A DNA stretch of 64,000 nt from Acinetobacter modestus (GTDB lineage Bacteria; Pseudomonadota; Gammaproteobacteria; Pseudomonadales; Moraxellaceae). Made by a program: the position numbers and the translations under genes. Positions 49,969 through 58,126 of this stretch are shown here, piece by piece. The first letter of the stretch is position 1; each line of letters begins with the position of its first letter. Below the pieces are notes generated by a model that did not search any database, was not told where the DNA came from, and was given only the letters and a program-made list of their open reading frames with translations. The stretch lies in NCBI RefSeq assembly GCF_014636095.1, contig NZ_BMDV01000006.1, positions 124,001 through 188,000 of the forward strand, read 5' to 3'.

Positions 49969-49999
49969 TATTCTTCATACAAGCTTAAATGAATTAAAA

Positions 50000-51640
50000 C
50001 TATTTTTTTATGTTTTGTTTATAGCGCTTCGCTGGCCATGTCATGGTAAAACGTGCGCCACCTAAGTTAGGGCTTTGGTCTACCATAATATCTCCACCGA
50101 ACCAATACGCGATACGACTCACGATTGATAAACCCAAACCATACCCACCTGATGCGCGTGTACGACTATCATCCAAACGAGCAAACGCTTCAAAAATACG
50201 TGTGCGCTCTTGCTCTGGAATCCCTGGTCCATCGTCCTCTACACACACATATGCCTTACCATCAGCACGAACACCACCACTAATTCGAACTTTATGATCG
50301 CAATAACGAACGGCATTTCCAACCAAGTTTTGTACCACACGATGCAAATAGCGACGTTCAGCATCTACAGATAATGACAACGGCGGTGCAATTAACTCAA
50401 TTTCTTTTTGAGTCTTCAATGCTTCTGTTTCCATTGCAACCTGATCGAGCACTTCAACCAATACTACATCTTCGAAGTCTAAAGATGGCGTACCCTGCTC
50501 TAGTTTGGCGTAAGTCATAATTTCATCAATTAAAGTATTGAGTGCTTCAATATCTTTATCAATCATATCGACTTGCTGAATTCGATAATTATAGTCATCT
50601 TCTTCAGCTAACATTTCCATGCCAAAACGAATTCGTGCCACAGGTGTTCTGAGTTCATGCGACACTGCACGCATTAATTCACGTTGTGCTTCAATCAACC
50701 GCTGAATGTGATCTGACATATTGTTATAACTAGATGCCAAATTTGCCATTTCATCTGTACCTTCAATCGGAACACGTAATGACAAATCACCAGACTTCAT
50801 TTTATTTAAAGCAAGACGAACCTGACGAATTTTCCGCTCAAGCGGTAGAATTAAACCGTAAACACCTAGACTTAATAAGAATAAGCTAAATAAGGTAATA
50901 CCTGCTGAAAGCTGAAAAGGCATCCAATTAAACATTGGAACTGGACCTAAGATAAGGACTTGTGCAGGATGATTTGGCATTGGAGAAACAATTGAAATCG
51001 TTGTACCACGTACAGTTGCACTATCCTTATATAACAGAATACTTTGGTCTTGACGTAAACGACCGATTTGCTCTGAATCTAGATTAATATCTTTAATATT
51101 GGCAATCGTAATCGGATAGTAAAAATGCTTTTTAATTCTTTCTAAATATTCACGCTCTTGCCCCGGATAAAAAATCAAATAATCCAGTACAAAAATTGGC
51201 AATGCCTTCATTTGGCGCTCGCCGAGCTTATCCACTTTGATATAAAGATAATGTTTCGCATCATCTTTCAGGCCAATAATGATATAACCCACACCATTAT
51301 TGGCATCATAACGAACCACTGATTTCTGTTCAGCAATCCGCTTTTTCTCAGTACGAGAAAGCTCTACACGTGCTGCATCAACATAGTAGATTGGAAGTTC
51401 TAGTAAATCGGAGGCATCAGAAATCCAATCTAGCTTTTGTTGTTTTTGAGGCTGTCGAGATACCCCCTCACTGATGACATATGAAATACCATCCGTCAGA
51501 GATTCACGATATTCTTGCGCGCGTTGATAGTTGATGACCTGTACCAGCAAATAACAAAATGCGGCAACAACAACAACTAAAACCACTAATCCAGCATAAA
51601 TTCGCAAGAAAATGCTGTTTTTTAGTACTCGACTTACCAT
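50000..51640 (-). CDS. bfmS: Sensor histidine kinase BfmS
   Basis: A 546-residue inner-membrane kinase. Helices at about 11-34 and 245-266 bracket a periplasmic sensor domain of about 210 residues. A HAMP linker follows (about 267-318), then the phosphoacceptor block RAVSHELRTPVARIRF with His328, and the ATPase domain with the N, G1 (DDGPGIPEQE) and G2 (GGYGLGLSIV) boxes. It lies 40 bases after bfmR. In Acinetobacter baumannii BfmRS controls envelope stress response, capsule and biofilm traits; the name is by protein match and gene pairing. Confidence 0.93.
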   Translation of the reverse strand: MVSRVLKNSIFLRIYAGLVVLVVVVAAFCYLLVQVINYQRAQEYRESLTDGISYVISEGVSRQPQKQQKLDWISDASDLLELPIYYVDAARVELSRTEKKRIAEQKSVVRYDANNGVGYIIIGLKDDAKHYLYIKVDKLGERQMKALPIFVLDYLIFYPGQEREYLERIKKHFYYPITIANIKDINLDSEQIGRLRQDQSILLYKDSATVRGTTISIVSPMPNHPAQVLILGPVPMFNWMPFQLSAGITLFSLFLLSLGVYGLILPLERKIRQVRLALNKMKSGDLSLRVPIEGTDEMANLASSYNNMSDHIQRLIEAQRELMRAVSHELRTPVARIRFGMEMLAEEDDYNYRIQQVDMIDKDIEALNTLIDEIMTYAKLEQGTPSLDFEDVVLVEVLDQVAMETEALKTQKEIELIAPPLSLSVDAERRYLHRVVQNLVGNAVRYCDHKVRISGGVRADGKAYVCVEDDGPGIPEQERTRIFEAFARLDDSRTRASGGYGLGLSIVSRIAYWFGGDIMVDQSPNLGGARFTMTWPAKRYKQNIKK

Positions 51641-51680
51641 AAGGGAAATAAATCCAAGCTAATTTAAAGCAAGACGCAAA

Positions 51681-52397
51681 TTATATCCCGTTAGTTTCTT
51701 TAACGAATAAATAACCTTTGCTACGCACAGTTTTGATACGTTTTGGATTTTCTGGATCATCACCAATTTTTGGACGAATACGTGAAATACGCACATCGAT
51801 CGAACGGTCTTGACCATCGTATTCAATACCACGGAGACGCTCAAAAATATCTTCACGAGATAAAATGCGCCCTGCGTTTGAAGCTAGCAACCACAATAAG
51901 TCATATTCAGCGCTCGTAAAATCAACCAGCTCACCATTTAAAGTTACTGAACGGCCACCGTTATCAATCACGAGATCATCAAACTCGATACGTTGAGCAA
52001 CTTCGTCTTCAACTGTTTTATCAGTACGGCGTAATAAAGCACGAATACGAGCTAATAAAACACGTGGTTGAACGGGTTTAGCAACATAATCATCTGCGCC
52101 CATTTCTAAACCAAGTACCTGATCCATATCTTCAGTACGTGCAGTTAACATCAAAATAGGCTGATGATAGTGTGGACGAACTTCTCGACAAACGGTTAAA
52201 CCATCTGCACCTGGTAACATCACATCCAATACAACTAAATCTGGCTGCTCACTGATAATACGGCGAATCGCACGATTACCATCTGTTTCGACCCCAACTT
52301 CTAAACCGTTACGAATCAAATACTCTTGTGTTAAGCGTGCTAAGCGTTCGTCATCTTCAACGATCAAAATCTTTGGTAACTTTTCTTCTTGGCTCAT
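51681..52397 (-). CDS. bfmR: Response regulator BfmR
   Basis: A 238-residue OmpR/PhoB-type regulator. The receiver domain (about 8-125) has the acidic pair Asp15/Asp16, phosphoacceptor Asp58 in LVVLDVMLPG and the Lys of DYVAKPVQP near 109. The C-terminal winged helix (about 140-235) has SREDIFERLRGIEYDGQDRS, DVRISRIRPKIG and the TVRSKGYLF hairpin. The length equals that of A. baumannii BfmR. A perfect inverted repeat (52478-52492) lies about 80 bases before the start and may be an operator. Confidence 0.95.
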   Translation of the reverse strand: MSQEEKLPKILIVEDDERLARLTQEYLIRNGLEVGVETDGNRAIRRIISEQPDLVVLDVMLPGADGLTVCREVRPHYHQPILMLTARTEDMDQVLGLEMGADDYVAKPVQPRVLLARIRALLRRTDKTVEDEVAQRIEFDDLVIDNGGRSVTLNGELVDFTSAEYDLLWLLASNAGRILSREDIFERLRGIEYDGQDRSIDVRISRIRPKIGDDPENPKRIKTVRSKGYLFVKETNGI

Positions 52398-52477
52398 TTG
52401 TATGCCCCTACAATTAGAGTGAATCTATCTATAAAAATCTGACAGATACATTGGTTTATGTTTTGCAATATACACAC

Positions 52478-52492
52478 GTTTACATTGTAAAC
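52478..52492. promoter_or_regulatory. Perfect 15-base inverted repeat upstream of bfmR
   Basis: GTTTACA-T-TGTAAAC lies about 80 bases before the bfmR start. The position fits an operator for BfmR self-control or another regulator. Which protein binds is not known from the sequence. Confidence 0.5.
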
Positions 52493-52685
52493 AAGTAGGC
52501 GTTCACCAAACTGATACACGGCTAAGCACTTTTGTTATATTTTTATTAAAATTATGAATTTTAATATATTTTTTAATTTCATCTGCTTTTTCCGACAGGA
52601 TGAATTTTTAGTATAGATTTTGTGCCAATGTTAAACAATTTGTTTCTTTCTTCACCCAAAATAATTTAAGTGTTTGTTTTTTGAC

Positions 52686-52694
52686 TTATCCACA
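52686..52694 (+). promoter_or_regulatory. Perfect DnaA-box 9-mer upstream of nrdA
   Basis: TTATCCACA is identical to the consensus DnaA box and lies about 250 bases before the nrdA start. In E. coli DnaA binds the nrdAB promoter region and couples dNTP supply to replication. A similar role here is inference. Confidence 0.45.
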
Positions 52695-52942
52695 GAGTTA
52701 TCTATAAGCCTTTTTTAATGGCTTTGTTATGCTATGTGCCTGTGAATTCAGCAGTTAAGACATGAAAAAAAATTTACCAAAATGTCAAGGATTGATCTGC
52801 TGTAAAAAATCCCGTATCTTGTGTTGAAAATAAACTTTAACCACTAAGTATTGTGTTTATCCCTCAAACATCGTGGCATACATTTTGCTCGATTCAAACG
52901 GTCTATGAACATAAAAATAGATGATAATGGAGCTATGCTGAC

Positions 52943-55777
52943 ATGAGCATCATCACTTCTACTCCTGGTCAAATTCAGGTAATTAAGCGCACTGGTGAAA
53001 TCGCGTCTTTTAATGCCGAGAAGATTTCTGTTGCGATCGGGAAAGCCTTTTTAGCTGTTGAAGGTCAACAAGGTGCTGACTCTAGTCGCATCCATGACCG
53101 TATCACTCAATTAACAGAGATGGTACTCAATACTTTTAATCGTCGTTTACCTTCTGGCGGTACGATTCATATCGAAGAAATTCAAGACCAAGTTGAATTG
53201 GCATTGATGCGTACAGGCGAGCAAAAAGTTGCACGTGCCTACGTTATTTATCGTGAACAACGTGCCACTGCTCGTCAGCAAGCAGGCGCGAACCACCATC
53301 CTACCCTTCAAATCACTGATAATAATGGTCAGCTCCAACCATTAGACCTCGGTGCACTCACAGCGACAATCGAAACAGCAAGTGAAGGTTTGGAAGGGAT
53401 TGATGTTCAAGCGATCGTCGATGAAACCGTTAAAAACTTATACAACGGCGTAAAAGAAAGCGACATCGCAACGACCATGATGATGGCAACACGTACTCGT
53501 ATCGAGCAAGAGCCAAACTACACGTATGTGACTGCACGCTTATTACGTAATGAGCTAGTGAGCACAGGTTTAGAGTTCTTAGGTCTATCTACAGACACAT
53601 TAGAAAATGATGCTTTAGAAACTTTCTTGAAGAAAGGGATCGAGCTTGACCTTCTTTCTGCTGATCTTCTTGATTTTGACCTTGCAAAATTGGCAGCAGC
53701 GATCCAACCAGAACGTTCAAACCAGTTTACTTATTTAGGTCTACAAACTTTATTTGACCGTTACTTCATTCACTCAAATGGCGTACGTTTCGAATTACCG
53801 CAATTATTCTTTATGCGCGTATCGATGGGTCTATCATTAAATGAAGAAAATAAAGAAGAACGTGCAATTGAGTTCTATAACTTATTGTCTAGCTTCGACT
53901 ACATGGCTTCTACGCCAACCCTGTTTAACTCTGGTACATTACGTCCACAATTATCAAGCTGTTATTTAACAACAATTGGTGATGACCTATATGACATTTA
54001 TGGTGCAATGCGTGACAACGCTATGCTGTCTAAATGGGCGGGTGGTTTAGGTAATGACTGGACACCTGTGCGTGCTTTGAACTCGTATATCAAAGGCACA
54101 AACGGTAAATCACAAGGTGTTGTTCCATTCCTGAAAGTTGCCAACGATACGGCTGTTGCAGTGAACCAAGGTGGTAAGCGTAAAGGTGCAGTCTGTGCAT
54201 ACCTCGAAACTTGGCACTTAGATGTTGAAGAATTCCTAGAGCTACGTAAAAACACAGGTGATGATCGTCGTCGTACTCACGACATGAATACAGCGAACTG
54301 GGTTCCTGACTTGTTCATGCAACGTGTATTTGAAGATGCTGAATGGACACTATTCACGCCTTCTGAAACACCAGACTTGCATGATTTAACGGGTGCTGAA
54401 TTTGCTGAGCGTTATGCACACTACGAAGCTGTAGCAAAACAAGAAAACATGCTCCACAAGAAAGTACGTGCGAAAGACTTATGGCGCAAAATGCTTTCGA
54501 TGTTGTTCGAAACAGGTCATCCGTGGATTACATTCAAAGACGTATGTAACTTACGTTCACCACAACAACACGTGGGCGTAGTTCACTCATCTAACTTGTG
54601 TACAGAAATCACTTTAAATACAAACCAAGATGAGATCGCGGTCTGTAACTTAGGTTCGATTAACCTTGTACAACACGTTCAAGGCGGTGTATTGGATCGT
54701 GAGAAATTAGCACGCACCATTAAAACTGCGGTACGTATGCTCGATAACGTCATCGACATTAACTACTACGCTGTACCACAAGCGAAAAACTCGAACATGA
54801 AACACCGCCCTGTGGGTATGGGTATCATGGGCTTCCAAGATGCACTTTATGAAATGGGCATTGCTTATGGTTCAGATGCAGCAGTCGATTTTGCTGATGA
54901 ATCAATGGAAGTAATCAGCTATTACGCAATCGAAACATCAAGTAACCTTGCAATCGAACGTGGTGCTTATTCAACATTTAAAGGTTCATTGTGGGATCAA
55001 GGGATTCTGCCAATCGACTCTTTAGAAATCGTTGCGAAATCTCGTCCAGAGCGTATGTTCGAAGTTGATCGTACTCAACGTTTAGATTGGGATAGCTTAC
55101 GTACTAAAGTTCAAAAAGACGGTATGCGTAACTCGAATGTGATGGCAATTGCACCTACTGCAACGATCTCTAACATTTGTGGCGTGTCTCAATCAATTGA
55201 GCCAACATTCCAGAACTTGTATGTGAAATCTAACCTTTCTGGTGAATTCACTGTAATCAACCCTTACCTTGTTCGTGCATTAAAACAACGTGGTCTGTGG
55301 GATACTGTGATGGTGAATGACCTGAAACACTTCGAAGGCTCAGTACAAAAGATTGCGCGTATTCCTGAAGAATTAAAAGCAATCTTCGCAACTGCGTTTG
55401 AAGTGGATACACGTTGGATCGTAGATGCTGCATCTCGTCGTCAAAAGTGGATCGATCAAGCACAGTCATTGAACCTTTACATCGCTGGCGCGAATGGTAA
55501 GAAACTTGACATCACCTATAAGATGGCATGGTTACGTGGTCTTAAAACTACGTATTACCTCCGAGCTTTAGGTGCAACATCTGCTGAGAAATCAACAATT
55601 AATACTGGTGCACTGAATGCAGTAAAACCAGCGACAATTGAAGCACCTATCGTTGCGGCTCAAGCAGTTGAAGAGAAAAAACCTGAAGTTCAAGTTGAAG
55701 AAGATGGTTTCACAACAGCAGCTCCAGTACCAATGGCTTGTTCAATCGACAATCCAGATTGTGAAGCTTGTCAGTAA
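52943..55777 (+). CDS. nrdA: Class Ia ribonucleoside-diphosphate reductase, alpha subunit
   Basis: A 944-residue cytosolic subunit that turns ribonucleoside diphosphates into deoxy forms. Residues 8-105 are an ATP-cone (VIKRTGEIASFNAEKISVAI); residues about 118-215 look like a second, diverged cone, as in Pseudomonas NrdA. The catalytic barrel has FNSGTLRPQLSSCYL near 328-342 and HSSNLCTEITLNTNQDEIAVCNLGSINL in two blocks (NLCTEI and VCNLGS), giving the active-site cysteines. The tail CSIDNPDCEACQ carries the redox pair that renews them. Two small genes separate it from nrdB. Confidence 0.96.
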   Translation: MSIITSTPGQIQVIKRTGEIASFNAEKISVAIGKAFLAVEGQQGADSSRIHDRITQLTEMVLNTFNRRLPSGGTIHIEEIQDQVELALMRTGEQKVARAYVIYREQRATARQQAGANHHPTLQITDNNGQLQPLDLGALTATIETASEGLEGIDVQAIVDETVKNLYNGVKESDIATTMMMATRTRIEQEPNYTYVTARLLRNELVSTGLEFLGLSTDTLENDALETFLKKGIELDLLSADLLDFDLAKLAAAIQPERSNQFTYLGLQTLFDRYFIHSNGVRFELPQLFFMRVSMGLSLNEENKEERAIEFYNLLSSFDYMASTPTLFNSGTLRPQLSSCYLTTIGDDLYDIYGAMRDNAMLSKWAGGLGNDWTPVRALNSYIKGTNGKSQGVVPFLKVANDTAVAVNQGGKRKGAVCAYLETWHLDVEEFLELRKNTGDDRRRTHDMNTANWVPDLFMQRVFEDAEWTLFTPSETPDLHDLTGAEFAERYAHYEAVAKQENMLHKKVRAKDLWRKMLSMLFETGHPWITFKDVCNLRSPQQHVGVVHSSNLCTEITLNTNQDEIAVCNLGSINLVQHVQGGVLDREKLARTIKTAVRMLDNVIDINYYAVPQAKNSNMKHRPVGMGIMGFQDALYEMGIAYGSDAAVDFADESMEVISYYAIETSSNLAIERGAYSTFKGSLWDQGILPIDSLEIVAKSRPERMFEVDRTQRLDWDSLRTKVQKDGMRNSNVMAIAPTATISNICGVSQSIEPTFQNLYVKSNLSGEFTVINPYLVRALKQRGLWDTVMVNDLKHFEGSVQKIARIPEELKAIFATAFEVDTRWIVDAASRRQKWIDQAQSLNLYIAGANGKKLDITYKMAWLRGLKTTYYLRALGATSAEKSTINTGALNAVKPATIEAPIVAAQAVEEKKPEVQVEEDGFTTAAPVPMACSIDNPDCEACQ

Positions 55778-55790
55778 TTAGATCTTGGAG

Positions 55791-55824
55791 AAACCCTTCT
55801 TAAATAAAGTAGGGTTTATTTAAG
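55791..55824 (+). repeat. Two alternative hairpins after nrdA
   Basis: CTTAAATAAA (55799-55808) pairs with TTTATTTAAG (55815-55824), while AAACCCT (55791-55797) can pair with AGGGTTT (55811-55817). The two stems exclude each other. They lie between nrdA and the 42-codon gene; no T-run follows. Confidence 0.5.
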
Positions 55825-55848
55825 ATTTAAAGGAAAGAGGCAAAGATT

Positions 55849-55977
55849 ATGTTGAATATTAGCCATAACTACATGTTAGGACTAGGTGTTTTAATCTTTG
55901 CCTTTATTTTCTTTTATGTACCAATGGTCTATGCATTTTTAGCCATTCGGAAACAACAGCGCAAGCAAGATCAATAA
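55849..55977 (+). CDS. Small membrane protein, 42 aa, between nrdA and nrdB
   Basis: ATG at 55849 follows AGGAAAGAGG at a spacing of about eight, a very strong ribosome site. The product is 42 residues: a short polar start, one hydrophobic helix (about 9-33) rich in Phe, Leu and Tyr, and a basic tail (RKQQRKQDQ) that predicts the C-terminus in the cytosol. It starts 71 bases after nrdA, in the same direction, and the next gene starts 24 bases later. I recognise no family. Its place in the nrd transcript is notable. Confidence 0.72.
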   Translation: MLNISHNYMLGLGVLIFAFIFFYVPMVYAFLAIRKQQRKQDQ

Positions 55978-56001
55978 AGTGCTTTATTGGGAAGTAGAAC
56001 T

Positions 56002-56466
56002 ATGCTTCAACCTGATTTAGAACGATATGCTAATGCCCCTGCTGTTTTAGTACAGATTTATGTCGATCGGATAGTACTTCATTATCCATCTTCAACAGAA
56101 TATCTAACTGAATGTGCACAGTTTTCACATCCACGTTCGTTATTAGGTGATTTTAATATCGCTGAAACTGCATTAACGCAGTTACTCAAACGTGGTGGTG
56201 GCGGTTTTAAGTATCTAGCTCCTTATATGTTTATTCAAGCAATGGAGCGAATGGAATTTGGTTTAACACAAGTAGAAATACGAGCATTACAAGAGCTAGG
56301 GCTAAATAGCGGGGCAAGAGCGATTGCCATTTATGATGAAACAGGCAAATTATTAACGCCAAACTCACTTCCCGCAACTATCAATCTCAAACGTTTAGCG
56401 ATGATGGGATTGATTATTACCGTTTTTGTTCTGCTGTGTTTTTTATGCGCCATTTTCATTTTTTAA
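56002..56466 (+). CDS. Hypothetical tail-anchored protein between nrdA and nrdB
   Basis: A 154-residue protein I do not recognise. ATG at 56002 has GGAAG about eight bases before it; a start five codons earlier (55987) lies inside the ribosome site. Residues 1-125 are soluble, with an acidic N-terminal helix, LVQIYVDRIVLHYP near 19-32 and LLKRGGGGFKYLAPYMF near 65-82. Residues 127-154 form one strong hydrophobic helix at the very end, so the body faces the cytosol. It lies in line with the 42-aa gene and ends 41 bases before nrdB, so all four genes probably share a transcript. Confidence 0.78.
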   Translation: MLQPDLERYANAPAVLVQIYVDRIVLHYPSSTEYLTECAQFSHPRSLLGDFNIAETALTQLLKRGGGGFKYLAPYMFIQAMERMEFGLTQVEIRALQELGLNSGARAIAIYDETGKLLTPNSLPATINLKRLAMMGLIITVFVLLCFLCAIFIF

Positions 56467-56507
56467 AACTGCAATGTAAATAAATTAAGATTATAGTGAG
56501 ATTAAAT

Positions 56508-57791
56508 ATGTCTATCCTTAGCTGGGACGATTTTGAAGATGATACGCAAAAACCGACTGCACCTGAACACAAGTCTGCGTCCCTCGACTCGCAAAAAACG
56601 GTTAATACGCAAGTGGTATCTGATTCAGAGCAACCATCGCCGCGCGTGGCAGTTGCACAACCCACTGGAACCAGTACCATCCGATCAACAAATCCAACCG
56701 ATTCGTTGGCTCGAGCATCTCAAGCCTTAGAAAACCTTGATGTTGCACCAGGCTTAGAAGAGCTTGAAATGGGTGCACAGCGCGTACAAGTTGATGATAA
56801 AGCTATGATCAACTGTCGTGCAGACTTAAACCAGCTTGTTCCATTTAAATACGAGTGGGCTTGGCAAAAGTATCTTGACGGGTGTGCAAACCACTGGATG
56901 CCGCAAGAAGTGAACATGAACCATGACATCGCGCTTTGGAAGTCTGAAAATGGCTTAACAGAAGATGAGCGTACGATTGTAATGCGTTCTTTAGGTTTCT
57001 TCTCAACTGCAGATTCGTTGGTTGCAAACAACTTGGTATTAGCAATCTACCGCCATATTACAAACCCTGAATGCCGCCAATATATTTTGCGTCAAGCATT
57101 TGAAGAAGCGATTCATACACATGCGTATCAATACTGTATTGAATCTTTAGGTATGGATGAAGGCGAAGTCTTCAACATGTATCGTGAGATTCCTAGTGTT
57201 GCGCGTAAAGCGTCATGGGGCTTGAAATATACACAATCTTTAACTGATCCTAATTTCCATACAGGAACACCTGAAAACGACCAACGTTTACTTCGTAACT
57301 TGATCGCATTCTACTGTGTACTTGAAGGTATCTTCTTCTACTGTGGCTTTACTCAAATCTTGAGTATGGGTCGTCGTAACAAGATGAACGGTGTTGCTGA
57401 ACAGTTCCAATACATCCTACGTGATGAATCTATGCACTTGAACTTTGGTATTGATATGATCAACCAAATCAAGATTGAGAACCCTCACCTTTGGACTGCT
57501 GAATTCCAACAAGAAGTCATTCAAATGATTCTTGAAGGTACAATGCTTGAAATCGAATATGCACGTGACACGATGCCACGAGGTGTATTAGGTATGAATG
57601 CAAGCATGATGGAAGAATATTTGAAGTTCATCTGTAACCGTCGTTTATCGCAACTTGGTTTACCAGAGCAATTCGCTGGTGTAACAAACCCATTTGCATG
57701 GATGTCTGAAATGATGGACTTGCGTAAAGAAAAGAATTTCTTTGAGACGCGCGTAACAGACTACCAAACTGGTGGTGCGTTAAGCTGGTAA
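56508..57791 (+). CDS. nrdB: Class Ia ribonucleoside-diphosphate reductase, beta subunit
   Basis: A 427-residue cytosolic subunit that makes the tyrosyl radical with a di-iron centre. The first 75 residues or so are a disordered, acidic and Ser/Thr-rich extension not found in E. coli NrdB. Metal ligands are in ADSLVANN (Asp/Glu area), [15 protein letters not shown] (Glu, Glu, His) and [11 protein letters not shown] (Glu, His). The start at 56508 ([12 protein letters not shown]) follows GTGAG; a GTG at 56496 is inside that region. The last residues (TGGALSW) fit the tail that docks on NrdA. Confidence 0.95.
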   Translation: MSILSWDDFEDDTQKPTAPEHKSASLDSQKTVNTQVVSDSEQPSPRVAVAQPTGTSTIRSTNPTDSLARASQALENLDVAPGLEELEMGAQRVQVDDKAMINCRADLNQLVPFKYEWAWQKYLDGCANHWMPQEVNMNHDIALWKSENGLTEDERTIVMRSLGFFSTADSLVANNLVLAIYRHITNPECRQYILRQAFEEAIHTHAYQYCIESLGMDEGEVFNMYREIPSVARKASWGLKYTQSLTDPNFHTGTPENDQRLLRNLIAFYCVLEGIFFYCGFTQILSMGRRNKMNGVAEQFQYILRDESMHLNFGIDMINQIKIENPHLWTAEFQQEVIQMILEGTMLEIEYARDTMPRGVLGMNASMMEEYLKFICNRRLSQLGLPEQFAGVTNPFAWMSEMMDLRKEKNFFETRVTDYQTGGALSW

Positions 57792-57808
57792 GGTCATTTA
57801 CCGAGTGG

Positions 57809-57837
57809 AAAAAGGCTGTCATTAGACAGCCTTTTTT
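57809..57837 (+). terminator. nrd operon terminator
   Basis: AAAAAGGCTGTC and GACAGCCTTTTTT form a perfect 12-base stem around ATTA with a run of six Ts, 18 bases after the nrdB stop. Confidence 0.93.
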
Positions 57838-58126
57838 AATGGTTATAAATATTAAATGTCCCTTTAACCTACAAAACTTAGATTGACTAGAATAAGAAAC
57901 AATAAAACCTATAATCTACTATTCAAAATGACTTGAATAATACATATTGCAACACTTGGTATACCAAAATCCTTTCTATTTTAAAGTAAAATTCACAAAC
58001 TTTTTCTCCAAACATCAGTCAAGACAACCCTTTTACTGATGTGCCTTTATTGCGCCAATTCTTATCGAAATCCTTTCTCTCTATATTACCGATATAGGGA
58101 GTCATTTAATTTTTAAGGTAAATTGA
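57838..58126. other. Promoter region of mqo
   Basis: About 290 AT-rich bases without a gene. The sequence ATCCTTTCT occurs twice (near 57969 and 58070), and an imperfect palindrome CTCTATAT...ATATAGGGAG lies at about 58079-58101, directly before the ribosome site. Either might bind a regulator; no known site is recognised. Confidence 0.45.

Larger units (their letters stand above)
52398..52942. other. Divergent control region between bfmR and nrdA
   Basis: About 545 bases with no gene, the longest intergenic stretch here. It holds the palindrome GTTTACATTGTAAAC (52478-52492), a perfect DnaA-box 9-mer TTATCCACA (52686-52694), and a weak AAGCC/GGCTT hairpin near 52706-52728. The middle (about 52545-52600) is extremely AT-rich. 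Confidence 0.55.
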
